From assembly GCA_951812925.1 (NCBI GenBank), contig OX638369.1:21605329-21669328 (forward strand): DNA of 64,000 nt, given 5' to 3'. The notes beneath the pieces were generated by a model that was not told the DNA's origin, did not search any database, and worked only from the letters and a program-made list of their open reading frames with translations. A program made the translations under genes and the position numbers. Of the stretch, positions 23,190 through 33,809 are shown piece by piece. Source of the stretch: Calliopum simillimum (lineage: Eukaryota > Arthropoda > Insecta > Diptera > Lauxaniidae). How positions within the stretch are numbered: the first letter of the stretch is position 1; the number at the start of each line of letters is the position of its first letter.

Positions 23190-23470
23190 AAAAACATCAA
23201 CTAGATGAATAATAATTTGATATATACATATAAAATTCTTTAGGTATTTGTTGCGTATGTCTTACCTCCGGCTCTTTTGAAAGAAATAAAGAACACGAAA
23301 AACTTTTTGTGATGGGAAAAACCTTTGGCATAAGAACCCATATTCATTGATTGACTCTTTTAATGGTATTTGACACAATTATAACAATTTAGAAAGCGAG
23401 CATTATAGTTTTGCAATCACAGCAAAAGAGAAAAAAGACACAGTTGTTCTTTCATCTTCAATTTTGGTAT
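23190..23470. other. Spacer
   Basis: No gene or repeat recognised between the palindrome and the 141-bp tandem repeat. Confidence 0.5.
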
Positions 23471-23870
23471 CTAATGGAGGTGGGTGTGTCCTTGACCTGA
23501 TCACGCCCATTTTCACCAAATGTATTGATGCTATCAATACTAACTCAGATATTAAATATTATTGTTGCACCTGAAATATTCTCAAAGTTATGGCGATTTA
23601 AAATTTTTGGTTATATAGGAGGTGGGCGTGTCTTTGACCCAATCAAGTCCATTTTCACGAAGTATCTTAATGCTATCAATACTATCTCAGATATTTAATA
23701 TTATTTTTGTACCTCAAATATTTACAAGGTTATGGCGATTTTAAATTTTTGGTTATATGGGAGTTGGGCGTGTCCTTGACTCGACCACGTTCATTTTCAA
23801 GAAATAAATAGATGTTACCAATACTATTTTAGATATTGAATTTTATTGCTTTGTCTCAAACAGATTGGCT
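23471..23870. repeat. 141-bp tandem repeat
   Basis: Nearly three copies of a unit near 141 bp, with starts near 23476, 23618 and 23759. Landmarks are GGAGGTGGGCGTGTCCTTGAC, given as GGAGGTGGGCG and TGTCCTTGAC, then CCATTTTCA, GCTATCAATACTA, and AAGTTATGGCGATT. Confidence 0.85.
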
Positions 23871-24095
23871 GTTATTAGTTTTACAAAACTGGAGCGTTGC
23901 AAGAATACAGAAAAGTTGCTGAAGAAAAACTCATCGTAGTCCAGGAGGGGGTGTGATTGGGGAGCCAAATTAATGCGCAAAACTTTCAGAGAATCTCAAA
24001 TTACACATTTAAATGATCTAGCTGTTGCAACTCCATAAAACATTTCAGTTATAGTCCACACAGTGCAAAATTCGTAAATTTAGGAAATGAAATAA

Positions 24096-25175
24096 GAGAT
24101 TTTTTGTGATGATCCGGATATCCTTTTCCTTGATGGTTTCGCTTCCATTGAACACTCCATTAACGCTGGAGTTCCCCTGGGTTCTGTGCTTTCTCCAACA
24201 CTTTTCCTTATTTTTATCGATGACCTTCTGTCTTCAACTACAAGCCCAATCCATTCCTTTGCGGATGATAGTAACATTTGTTATTCATATGTCTTTAAAA
24301 AGCACCCCAGTTCTACGGAGGTTGATATTAAAAGACGCCATATGTATAATTCACTCTCAAATGATCTCAATAAAATTTCTGAGTGGGGTCTTGCTAATCG
24401 GGTCGATTTCAATGCTAGCAAGACCCAATGTTGTCTGTTATCTCACAGACGAATGAATTTCTCTTCTGCTCACCTTAATATGGCTGGCGTAGATATTGCA
24501 AGATCACCACCTCTTGACGTTCTGGGCATATCGATTCAATCGGATTTGAGGTGGACTGACCATGTGTTTCATGTGTCGAAAGAAGCGGCCAAGTGTATAG
24601 GTTTTTTGAAACGGTGTAAGAAATACTTCACTCCTGTTGATCTTCGTAATGTCTACTTTACCTATATTCATCCGAAACTAGAATACAATTCACACATTTG
24701 GGCCGGGGCTTCAAAAACATCTTTAGAGCTGTTAGACCGAGTTCAGCGACGTGTGTTTAAACTTATTGGTGACATAAATATTATATCCTCAATTGACACC
24801 CTTGAGCACCGACGTAACGTAGGGTGTATAACTCTTTTTTATAGATATTATAATAAGATGTGCTCTAGAGAAATATGCGACCTGGTGCCCTCAGTTCGTA
24901 TATTCTCTCGAAGCACTCGGGCGTCCAATTCGGCCCATCCTTTTTGCGCCACACCGGCGCCAAGCAGAACATCCCACTATCGTGATAATTCGTTCTTCGG
25001 TCGTACGATAAAGTTGTGGAACAACCTCCCAGTCACTGTTTTCCCTGTAGGATACGACATTCAAAAATTCAAGAAAAACGTTCACCAACACTACTCCATC
25101 TTTCCCCCTCCCTCTAACCTATTTCCTTTCTTCAAACCAACACAGTGCTATGCATTTATAGGGGTCATCCCCTAA
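24096..25175 (+). pseudogene. Reverse transcriptase, C-terminal part (LINE remnant)
   Basis: Partial RNA-directed DNA polymerase. The reading frame is open from 24096; the first ATG used by a simple ORF call is 24186, but the homology runs upstream of it (GFASIEHSINAGVPLGSVLS) so 24186 is not the true start. In order there are GVPLGSVLSPTLFLIF (RT motif 4-like), the catalytic FADD at 24258-24269, EWGLANRVDFNASKTQ, a thumb-like LGISIQSDLRWTDHV, and the C-terminal LEYNSHIWAGASKTSLELLD and FFGRTIKLWNNLP that many insect LINE ORF2 proteins share. The frame is uninterrupted over about 360 codons and ends in TAA at the edge of the 3' hairpin. Lacking the first RT motifs and the endonuclease, it cannot be active. 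Its intact frame suggests a fairly recent insertion. Confidence 0.88.
25160..25173 (+). promoter_or_regulatory. LINE 3'-terminal hairpin
   Basis: AGGGGTCATCCCCT forms a five-base-pair stem just before the A-rich tail. The related LINE at 62.5 kb has AGGACTTAGTCCT at the same place. In other LINEs 3'-terminal stem-loops bind the reverse transcriptase; that role here is inferred. Confidence 0.5.
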
Positions 25176-25200
25176 AAATAATAAAAAAAACTAACATCTA

Positions 25201-27046
25201 AGTACGCAAATCTTCAGAAAATAGATTAAGTTATTCTTACTATAAGTTTCAGGAGGTAAGATCATTTAGTTTTAAGGACGCACACATTTAAACTTTCACA
25301 TATTTTAAAAGATTTTTTGGAAAAATTACCATTTTCTGAATTCATCAAGTTTAAGACGCGAAAACTCAGAAATGGTATTATTTCTTGGTATTCTGATACT
25401 TGAAATATGTTATCTAGATATTTAGCTTTAAATTTGTGGAAAAAAAATATTACTTTTATTTTCGGAGTTATGACTGGCTAGCGCTCTCTTATAGACCACT
25501 GTGCGCCATGTTAAACAAAATTTCAAGCAAAAAAGAATCAATAATGGAAAATAAAAATGAAATAAAATTTAAGTGCACACAAAAAAAACCCTAAATATTC
25601 TTTAGAATATTTTTCATACAAATTTTTGTAGCTTATTTAATGCAATTTTTGGAGCATAAATTTCACCCCAATAATAAAAAGAATAAACACCATTATTTTC
25701 TAATTCAATTTAATGTTCTCGCCTTATTTTGCATAATAAAAGAGGAGACCGCATGAGGGCGGCGTATGTTATAGAAAGGACATTTGCTATAAAAAGAAAA
25801 GACCTGCATTAACGCAAATCTTTGGCAATCAAAGTGCCAGTGTCGTATTACCACAATTTGAAACATAGATCGATACAGAACCTGCACTTGAGTTTTTATT
25901 TGTCACACCACAGCAAATTTTAGCATTTCAAAGGACTCGCACTCTCTCCGCGCTGTAGATTTATTTATTACTTAAACAAAAAAAATGTTATAAAATCGAA
26001 GAAAAAATTGTTTTAAATTTTTTATTTAATTTTCAGATCTATGCACCACACACATTTGAGTGCAATAAAATTTTCTCGCTTGTCCTTTTTGCTCCGTCAT
26101 CATCACTTTTGGTTTTAAACATTTAATGCCACTAAATTTGATTATTGCAACGCATTGTGCGGTGCGTTTTATGGCTCTTTTTGGATTTTTGTCTAAAAAT
26201 TCAATTTAATGCTCTTCATTTAGTCATCATTAAATAAACGTAAATTTCGCGTGCATAAACACAGTTTTAATTTCATTCAATTGGCTGTCAATAACTGGAA
26301 AACATTATTTAATCAATTACATTTTTTCGCAAAATTAAATTTATTTTTTGCTCTTAAAATATTTGATTTTGTGTGTTGGAAATTTAATAAATCAATTAGT
26401 TGCAACAATATTTACCGATTCAATAAATTATTTGCTTTTATTGAAGAGTTGTATTTAATTAAAATTTTTAATGCTAAACAATATGTCCTTGTGCAAGTGA
26501 TAAGTGGCTTTTTGATGGTGCATTTAGTGAAATTTTTAAATATTTTTTATTTGTTTTTATCTACGCATTTTGTGTTAATTTTTTTTTGCATATTCTGAAA
26601 GGTTTGACGTTCTCAAGTCTTCGGAATAGGGGGTACCTTTCGAAGGGCGGCTTTCGCAACTCGGCTCTTGTAAACAGGCGCGTTCTCATGCAGAAGGAAA
26701 ACACCATTGGTCAGTTTTCCAATTTTGTTTTCTCTGCCGTGATTCTTTAACTACTGTAAGATTAAAGTATGGTACTCCACGGTCATGGAGACACTTATTT
26801 TTTGTAATCAATCAGAAGAGGACCTTTCTGAGTTCCAAATGAAAAACTTCGTAGGTGGTGTTGTGCCTTTCTTGTGCCACTGTAAAGACAGAAATAATTG
26901 GGACCCATGCTTAGTCCCAGCAACAATCTATATATAAATAGGCAAACGAAATCGGTTAATTCATTGTTTCTATACCTAAATTTCAACCAATTTTTTGTTA
27001 GAAAGGCTGTGAGGAGGAGCAGTGAATAGGACTATATTTTTTTAAA
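25201..27046. other. AT-rich non-coding DNA
   Basis: No gene recognised. An open frame of 115 residues at 26251-26598 is composed mostly of F, L, N, I and K as its DNA dictates and has no domain I know. A GC-richer patch at about 26600-26760 is unremarkable. Confidence 0.5.
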
Positions 27047-27700
27047 AAAAAGTGGGCAGTGCCATGCTCCTAAATGAAAAAACGCTCTCACGGTCTAGCC
27101 ACTGCATCGATTTTTATAAAATTTGGTATGGAGATAGGGTTAGCACTAAAAAAAGATAAAAAGGCCATTGTGTTTTTTAGTGGGCGGTGCCACTCCCCTA
27201 AATGAAAAAAAAAAAAACGCTCTCACGGGCTAAACCACTGCATCGATTCCAACGACTTGTTAGAGAGACAGGGTAAGCGCTAGGAAACGCTAACGAGACC
27301 ATTATGTTTTTGAGTGGTGGGTGCCACGCCCCTAAATGAAAGGAAGCCCTTACGTCTAAACCACTGCATCGATGTTTTTTGATTTTGAAGTATGGAGATA
27401 GGGTACGCACCAAAGGACGATAAAATGACCATTATGTTTTTCAGTAGCAGAGTCACACCCTTAGTCATATTACGCCTTTAGAGCTAAACTGCTTCACCGA
27501 TTTTTATGGAATTTGGTACAGAGATAGGCTTAACACTAAGGAATGCAAATTAAAAGTAGATAATTTTTAGAGTAGGTAACAGTAAACATAATACATAGTT
27601 CCAAGGCAAAACTGCTGCATTAATTTTAAAGTCACTTGGAATAACGATAGGCTTAACGCTAAGAATAGAAATTAAAAATGAAATTAAAAGTATTTGTTTC
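27047..27700. repeat. 130-bp tandem repeat
   Basis: About five degenerate copies of a unit of 128-134 bp, with starts near 27051, 27179, 27313, 27442 and 27570. Landmarks are GTGGGCGGTGCCAC, CTAAATGAAA, CTAAACCACTGCATCGAT, GGTATGGAGATAGGG, and GACCATTATGTTTTT. Open frames on the - strand follow this repeat and are not genes. Confidence 0.85.
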
Positions 27701-28192
27701 ATAGTGAGCAGTTCCAAGCTTCTAAAAAGAAAATACGCAGTTATTGTTGGTAATTATAGTTCCATAGTCAATTTAAAGTCAAATTGAAGTGGTCGAATTT
27801 CGGTCGCAAGGCAAACTCTAGTTTCAGAAAATACTCCGTCTCTGCCTTCACTTAGGATTTCCAAAAAATCTCGGGAATCCTTTAAGGCTCTTTTTTTGAA
27901 GCTTTGTGAACATTCAAGGCTCCCATCTAGAGCTGACTTTAGTCATGCCAAGATGATTGTGAAAAATTTTAAGAATGTTTTGTATATCATTGTATATGTC
28001 TCGATGTGCGCTTTATTTCATTCATAGCAGTCATTTATCTGAAATTTTTTATTTCGACTTGTTGTGCTTATCATCTTAGTTTCTAGTACCCTAAAGTGCT
28101 AAAAACACTTCATAAATCTAAACTCCATAAAAAATCATAAAATTTGTGTATACAAAGTTTTCTAAAATTATTCAAAATGAAGAGGTTGCAGA
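27701..28192. other. Spacer
   Basis: No gene or RNA recognised. Confidence 0.5.
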
Positions 28193-28825
28193 AAATCTAA
28201 AACTTCACTACAAAATATGAAAAAATAGGAAATCGATACCTAAAACTATGCAAAATTTTTATATTTTAATCGAATTCTTTCAAAATAATAATCAAAATAC
28301 ATTTATATGATAATTAGGTCATTATACGTGTTATTAAATAATTTTTCATATTTTGATATCCTAAAATCTATTTATTATTGCAATACTGAAGACAAAACTT
28401 TGTACTCCCTTTTTTACTATGTTAGAAATGGAGTACAACTTTGAGGTATATACCATTAGAAATTATTAAATATGATGCTTTTAGGCCAGGTTAAATCTAA
28501 TACAAATTTGTCAATATCAACAACATTATGCGCGCCCACAAAAAAGAATGAAACCCAAAAAAAGAGGAATGAGCAAAGTAGGAACTTAATGTTTTTTGTT
28601 TTGTTTTACTTTTTGCTTGAGTTTTTTTATTTTGTACCATATAGAAACAAAAAAGTACTAAGTATCCAAAATGTACCAAAATTATTTAACTGATTTGTGG
28701 TCGCATTTCTAGCAACGGGTGATACTAGTTCGATAAAAATAAAATATCGCATAGTTTTAGGGCTCAATTTTTGATTTTTAATTTCCGTTTTTTCATATTT
28801 AGCACTGAAAGTTTAGATGGAGGAG
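28193..28825. mobile_element. MITE with CCTAAAACTATGCA arms
   Basis: Inverted arms of about 90-100 bp: left ATCTAAAACTTCACTACAAA then ATATGAAAAAATAGGAA and CCTAAAACTATGCA; right contains the complements TGCATAGTTTTAGGG-like (CGCATAGTTTTAGGGC at about 28749) and TTTCATATTTAGCACTGAAAG. The loop is unique AT-rich DNA. The same word family occurs in the MITE at 60191-60335 and singly at about 61384-61400. Confidence 0.6.
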
Positions 28826-29795
28826 TTAAAATTAAATGTCTACTTATTTAGTACTAAGTTCTCGCAAAAAGTACAATAAAATTATTCTAAAATTAAAGCA
28901 AGGACAAAGTTAGTTTTGTCATCACCACATTTATAAAAAAATAAACCCGTAAAAAAGATCAGCATTTTAAAACTTAATTGCAAAATAACCAAGTGCTAAT
29001 TGAAATTCCAGCAAAACCCAATAAATAGTGAAAAGATATTACCGCGCTGTGGATTAACTGAAGGATATGCCTAAACATAAAAATAAATTCAAGTCCAGAA
29101 AAAAAAAAACAACACAATATATGGCAAAATGTAGCAGCAAAACAAGAACAACAAAATCAAATAAGTATCAAATGGTAAAAGCAAACAAATTTCATTTGCC
29201 CTCATTTGGCGTAAATAACACAAACAGCAATGACATTGAATCGACAGCATTAGCAATAGCAGCAGTAAAAGCAGCAGCAGCAACATCAATGGCCAACCCA
29301 ACAATATCAGCAACATATTGCAATCGTCACTCCACCACATACATATCTACATTTGAATTTAAGCAGAGATGAAAGCAATGCTAAATGTGTATTAGTTAGT
29401 CATGTTATGGTGGGTAAGTAAGTAAGTGTGTGTATAAATGACTATGCGCGTGTGTGTTAACAACATCAGCGGCAACATCATTAACGGCAATGGTAGCGAG
29501 AACATTGCCTTTTACTGAATTTTATTCAATGCTGTTGCTGCCACTGATGCTGCTGCTGCTGTTAATGAAATTTCTAATTTCACACACATTTTTTACCCAA
29601 TGTTTTTTTTTTTTGTATTAAATTTGTTTTTTTTTTTTCTTTGTAAAATATGAGCATATGCATATGGATTAGAGTGGGGTACAGAAAAAAAAGTAAAGAT
29701 TTTACAAGCAAAATTATAAAATAACGCTTCTTGTACTGCTAATTATATGAAGGAGGTGTCGATAAATAAATAAAAGTCGATCCAATACATTAATT
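28826..29795. other. Non-coding DNA with CAG-rich patches
   Basis: Unique-looking sequence with CAGCAG and CAACATC words (29250-29300, 29540-29565), as in fly introns. The 101-residue open frame at 29067-29372 (K/T-rich then A/T/S-rich) has no recognisable domain; I cannot exclude a short low-complexity exon but see no splice or start context to support it. Confidence 0.4.
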
Positions 29796-29865
29796 TTTAT
29801 ATCCGTTTGCAACGTGGAGAAGGAGGCGCGTCAAATATGAAAAAGTACATATACAATAAATAATA
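29796..29865. mobile_element. mini-me-like fragment
   Basis: The run TATATCCGTTTGCAACG, then GGAGAAGGAGGCGCGTC and GAAAAAGTACATATA, matches the 5' part of the mini-me-type element at 51751-51836 (CGTTTGTTACG, GAGAAGGAGGCGTGGC, GAAAAGTATATAT). The conserved core and the GTCY run are missing. Confidence 0.5.
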
Positions 29866-29968
29866 TTCGCATCCCAAAATCAATTTTTTTACGTTTTTCA
29901 ATTACGATGTCAAAAAAAAAAAAACGATTTTTTACTCAAAAGCAAGGTATCCAACGAAAAAGTTTGTA

Positions 29969-30674
29969 CGAGGGTTGCCTTTTATATTTCGGGATTGGGC
30001 AACACTAATGTCAATAGCTAAAATCTGGCAACACCATAATAAAGTTTGACACTTTTTAGCATAAACGTAATCACAACGTTTTGATGTACAAGTGCTATTT
30101 GTTTTGTTTACAGTGAGTTAAGAAAACTAATTTTTCCATTGATAATTTAAGCGATTGATAAATTATGGGGTATCCAACGAGAACAAACGTTTTTTACGGC
30201 CTGGTGTTCATGCAATATTGAATGCATGCTGGTCCCACTAATGCCTAAGGTTGTCTCAATCTCACAGTAGGTCACATGACGATCCTGCAATATCAGTTGG
30301 CACACAGCATCTATGGTTTCCGGAACAAGAACTGATTTTGGACGACCTTCACGAAATTCGTCTTGGAGTGAACTACGACCTCGGTTGAGTTCACCATACC
30401 ATCGATAAACACTGGTCCTTGATGGAGCTTCATCGCCAAAAATTGAATAAAGTTCATCGATGCACAGTTGTTGAGTTAATTCACGTCGAAAGTTGTGAAA
30501 AATTATCGCACGAAAATGTTCACGAGTTAATTCCATTTTTTTGCCAAATTGATTTTTTCAAGTCACTGTTAACAACACAAATGCTAAAAACTGTCAAAAT
30601 TTATTATGATGCTGCCAGATTTTAGCTATTGACATTAGTGTTGCCCAATCCCGAAACATAAAAGGCAACCTACG
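29969..30674 (-). mobile_element. Internally deleted mariner-family transposon
   Basis: Flanked by TA on both sides (29967-29968 and 30675-30676), the target of Tc1/mariner elements. The ends are inverted over about 105-110 bp, starting CGAGGGTTGCCTTTTAT on the left and CGTAGGTTGCCTTTTAT read inward from the right. Total length 706 bp against about 1.3 kb for a full mariner. The interior keeps only the first 129 codons of the transposase. It inserted into the loop of another inverted repeat (29929-29966 with 30842-30882). Confidence 0.88.
30147..30536 (-). pseudogene. mariner transposase, N-terminal part
   Basis: 129 residues from ATG at 30536. The N-terminal half matches the helix-turn-helix DNA-binding region of mariner-family transposases: LCIDELYSIFGDEAPSRTSV then YRWYGELNRGRSSLQDEFRE, GRPKSV, and a second helix-turn-helix near YCEIETTLGISGTSMHSILH. 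The usual TIPHNLS-type linker is seen as RWIPHNLSIA, and there the protein stops: the catalytic DDE/D domain of about 200 residues is deleted. The deletion joins the codon after SIA directly to the 3' non-coding region also seen at 1100-1225. It could at most make a DNA-binding fragment that binds the terminal repeats; no activity is implied. Confidence 0.85.
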
Positions 30675-30676
30675 TA

Positions 30677-32741
30677 ATGCAAAACATGCTTAAAAGTATC
30701 CAAAAAATATGCATGAATTTTTTCAGAATTTTTGAAATTTTTTATTTTTTTGACCAAGTTTTAAAAAATTATAAAATATCTCAAAAATTCTGAAAAAATT
30801 CACACGTATTTTTTAAACAATTCTAAGCATTTTTTTCCATATAAACATTTTTCGTTGCATTCCTTGCTTCTGAGTAAAAAAACTTTTTTCCGACCTTCTT
30901 AGTGAAAAACTTAAGAAAATCGATTTTTGGAACCAAATATTATCAATATCCCAAAAAAAAAAAAAATGTTTAAGCGCCAAAATTTTTGGAAGAACAATAT
31001 CTTTATTTCTAAAGCACTCTTGGGTATCTAATTTATAATGAAAAAAAAAAGTTATGACCAAAAAACATGTTTTTTTTAGCGAAAATAGGCCTTCAGTAAA
31101 ATCAAAAGTGCTCCATTGGTTTTTCTCAGAATGAAAAAAAAAAAAAGAAAGACTGATGCAGATATCGTTTTTAAGAGTCCCTCTAACTTTTCAGTCGGTT
31201 TTGGGATGAATCTAAATATCGACCCGGTCTAGTATACAATATGCATATTTATGTTTGTATTGATATTCAAAATGTTCGCATCAATGAATATGATTACGAG
31301 CATGTATTTAAAGAGTCACATTTCAAACTTTTTACGCTGTGCTTGTCATTTGACTGAAAATGAAATTTCATCAATTTTCCATTTTTTTGGCAGGTTGCCT
31401 TTTTGACATAAATAATGACATGAATGAAGTATATATTTCTTTAATCAAAAAACTTGAATATGCCTAACGAATTTTATGCTTAGATTATAAATTTGGTATT
31501 TATAAATAAATCGCTGATTTGAGACGTTTTCAATTCAATATGGTGTTATCACATTAAACTAAATTTATGATAAAGCTGTATGAAATAGTTTTTGCATCTT
31601 TGACAAAAAATATAATAATGTCAGGCATAAAAACAAAGCTACACAGCAATAAAATATTGTGCTAGCAAATAAATATGCTAAATATTTTATATACTTTGCT
31701 AAAGAAAAAGTTTATTCTCAACTGAAAGCATCAACAAAACCAAATGAGATATAAAGATTTCCAATAAATTACTCACACTAGCATGTAGCATGACCACTTA
31801 GAAAATGTCCCCCCAACAATAAATGTGAACAAATAAAGCGCATTTTTACTGCACAGCAACTGCTGTTGTCAACATCATTGACAACATGCATCGCAGCAGC
31901 AGCACAACATGCTAAATGTTGACGATTCAGAGTACACAAGAGTCATCAACAAACTAATTACCGCGCATATATCACAATATCCGATTTTAATTAAAAAACT
32001 AAACAAAGGCAGCTTTGCCAAAAACAAAAGCGCGTTGCATGCAACCACAGACATGAAGAAATAACTGAAACAACCAAATAAAAGATAAAGCACACTCTCA
32101 CATCTAAGATACTTAAACACATGCTGACACTCACTCACACACATGCAGCTTTTCACATACCAAAAAAGACAAAAAAAAAACAAAGGAAACAGCAGCAGCG
32201 TCTGCTACCGCTCACATACGATGCGGTAACGCTGCTGCAATGTGGCATTTCCTAAGCTTCGCTTTTTTTTGCTGCGCTGGTTGGTTGGTTGGTTGGTTGT
32301 TAGCAACGCGCAATTCAATTGAATTGATTGAATTGAATCATTTTTGTTCAATGCCAGGCCAAGTGAAATAAATGAACGAATGAATCAGCAGCGAGTGGTC
32401 GTCGCATGAATGAATGTATGTATGAAGAAGAAACAAAGGCACACAACGCGATGACGTCTCGCATGTTGTAGCACACCCGCCGCTCTTGCCGATGATGCTG
32501 CTGCTGCTTTTCTGACTAAATCGATCTTTGGTCAACGCAATACAATGGTGTGGCATGAAGCGCCACGCTAGCATGTGGCTATGTATTGTACAGTAGTGAA
32601 AATGCGATTTCAACAAAAATAAAGCCTGGGGCGATTAACAAATTTGCATACAAGATCCTAGAAAACCAAATCAACAAGAAAGCTATAATCATCTTGATCT
32701 CGAATATTGAGTTTTGAACCCTGTACCTTTTTTCTTGATTT
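30677..32741. other. Non-coding DNA
   Basis: 30842-30882 is the right arm of an inverted repeat that brackets the mariner (TTTTTCGTTGCATTCC, then CTTGCTTCTGAGTAAAAAA). From about 31800 to 32600 the sequence is less AT-rich, with GCAGCAGCAG words (31890, 32190, 32500), and reads like unique fly intron or enhancer-like DNA. A (GGTT)n run lies at 32277-32299 followed by overlapping CAATTCAATTGAATTG palindromes. No exon recognised. Confidence 0.5.
32277..32299. repeat. (GGTT)n microsatellite
   Basis: Five tandem GGTT units. Confidence 0.9.
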
Positions 32742-32820
32742 TTGGCATTAAGTCTTGGTCTCGGTCTTGGTTATTGTCTCGAAAAATTACCAAGACCAAG
32801 ACTGATTTTGTAAATAGTGC
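32742..32820. repeat. Short inverted repeat of AGTCTTGGTCTCGG words
   Basis: GGCATTAAGTCTTGGTCTCGG on the left (given as GGCATTAAG and TCTTGGTCTCGG) and ACCAAGACCAAGACTGAT then ATAGTGCC on the right are near complements. Same word family as the MITE at 12810-12974. Confidence 0.55.
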
Positions 32821-33239
32821 CACAAAATTGGCAGAGGGTTAAATTATATATGGATTTGAAAGCCGATGGGATTGCCATGGGGTCATTTGAAACATTTCAT
32901 TCTAGTCTAGCCAGGCATAAGTAGAAATTTTAAAGTTCACTGTGGGACCGACAGAGTTAATTGCGAGAATAGTCCAATCTTTGGTCTAGTTTTTTCATAA
33001 GTAACCCATAATGGACTACACTTAAAACTAGAATTAATTCACTTAATATATGAATTGTATCAATAATAGTCCAAATGTAATGCAAAGTCGGTCAATTGTA
33101 TCAAAACTGGTCCAAATGTAATGCGTAGTCCACCATTAGTACCAAAAGTGGTCCAATTGTATATCGATTGTATCAGTGCAATTATATCGTTACTGACTAC
33201 GTTTTGTTTGGCAGTTCGTCGATTGTCAAGAAGAGCAAA
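32821..33239. repeat. Region with repeated GTCCAAATGTAATGC words
   Basis: The word TAGTCCAAATGTAATGC or GGTCCAAATGTAATGC occurs at about 33070, 33111, and variants at 33150; it recurs as TGGTCCGAATGTAATGC at about 33579 and 33619 and at 37308. No gene recognised. Confidence 0.5.
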
Positions 33240-33315
33240 CGATAGTGTATCAGTCTAATGATTTGCGCTGCGTAGAGAGTACTGGGTTCAAATCTTCCGC
33301 TCGGTGATTTTCAAT
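33240..33315 (+). pseudogene. tRNA-like sequence, + orientation
   Basis: A B-box-like GGGTTCAAATCTT at 33283-33295 follows TTTGCGCTGCGTAGAGAGTA. The A-box is weak. It is an approximate inverted copy of the tRNA-like sequence at 33440-33515. Neither looks able to form a working tRNA. Confidence 0.4.
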
Positions 33316-33439
33316 TCCAATTTTTAAATTTCCCTTAATTTGTACAAAATTTGTCTGAAAAGTCTTCGGAGCAGAAAATGAAACATATGTCCAAAATGGC
33401 CAAGATATAAAACTATAAAAATTTAATAAAAAAATTTTC

Positions 33440-33515
33440 ATCCACACTGAGATTCGATCCAGGAACAAATTGCTCTTTAGCACATTTGCTATGAAACCCA
33501 CTGACATTTTTATGT
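33440..33515 (-). pseudogene. tRNA-like sequence, - orientation
   Basis: Read on the - strand, GCAAATGTGCTAAAGAGCAA leads to a B-box-like GGATCGAATCTC (33449-33460) and then AGTGTGGATG. It faces the copy at 33240-33315 with about 125 bp between them. Confidence 0.4.
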
Positions 33516-33809
33516 AAAATTTGATTTTCAAATTAAATTTGTTGAAATTTATAAATATAAAAGAATTGGCCTATTTCTGGTCCGAATGTAATGCATAAGG
33601 AGACAACTGACCTTTTTCTGGTCCGATTGTAATGCATAAGGAGACAATTGGTAACGCCCAAGCAATGTAAAACGTAAATTGAACTTTATATGTGATGGGA
33701 CCAGAATTTGGACTAGTCGGTTTCACCCATGTAGTTGTTTGCAAACTAGTTTTGGAATAGTCCATGATCCTGCAGGGTTTTCAAAATGAAGCTTCTTTTT
33801 TAACTAAAT
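33516..33809. repeat. GTCCGAATGTAATGCATAAGG repeats and spacer
   Basis: Two direct copies of a phrase of about 40 bp ending TAATGCATAAGGAGACAA, at about 33579-33606 and 33619-33648. Then unremarkable sequence to the foldback boundary. Confidence 0.5.

Larger units (their letters stand above)
24096..25200 (+). mobile_element. 5'-truncated non-LTR retrotransposon (LINE)
   Basis: The element keeps only the 3' half of a reverse-transcriptase ORF and a short 3' end. The coding match begins abruptly near 24105, as expected from 5' truncation in target-primed reverse transcription. The 3' end has a small hairpin AGGGGTCATCCCCT at 25160-25173 followed by an A-rich tract (AAAAATAATAAAAAAA). A second, more decayed relative is at 62500-63873. 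Clade looks like jockey/CR1-related; I cannot settle it. Target duplication not found. Confidence 0.85.

Noticed and set aside
26251..26598. 115-residue frame
   Set aside because: Composition dictated by AT-rich DNA.
27198..27468. Two - strand frames of 60-70 residues
   Set aside because: Shadows of the 130-bp tandem repeat.
29067..29372. 101-residue K/T/A-rich frame with CAG triplets
   Set aside because: Low-complexity and without family signature; a coding exon cannot be supported from sequence alone.
32820..32845. AGGGTTAA as right end of another TTAA element
   Set aside because: No matching left end within reach upstream.
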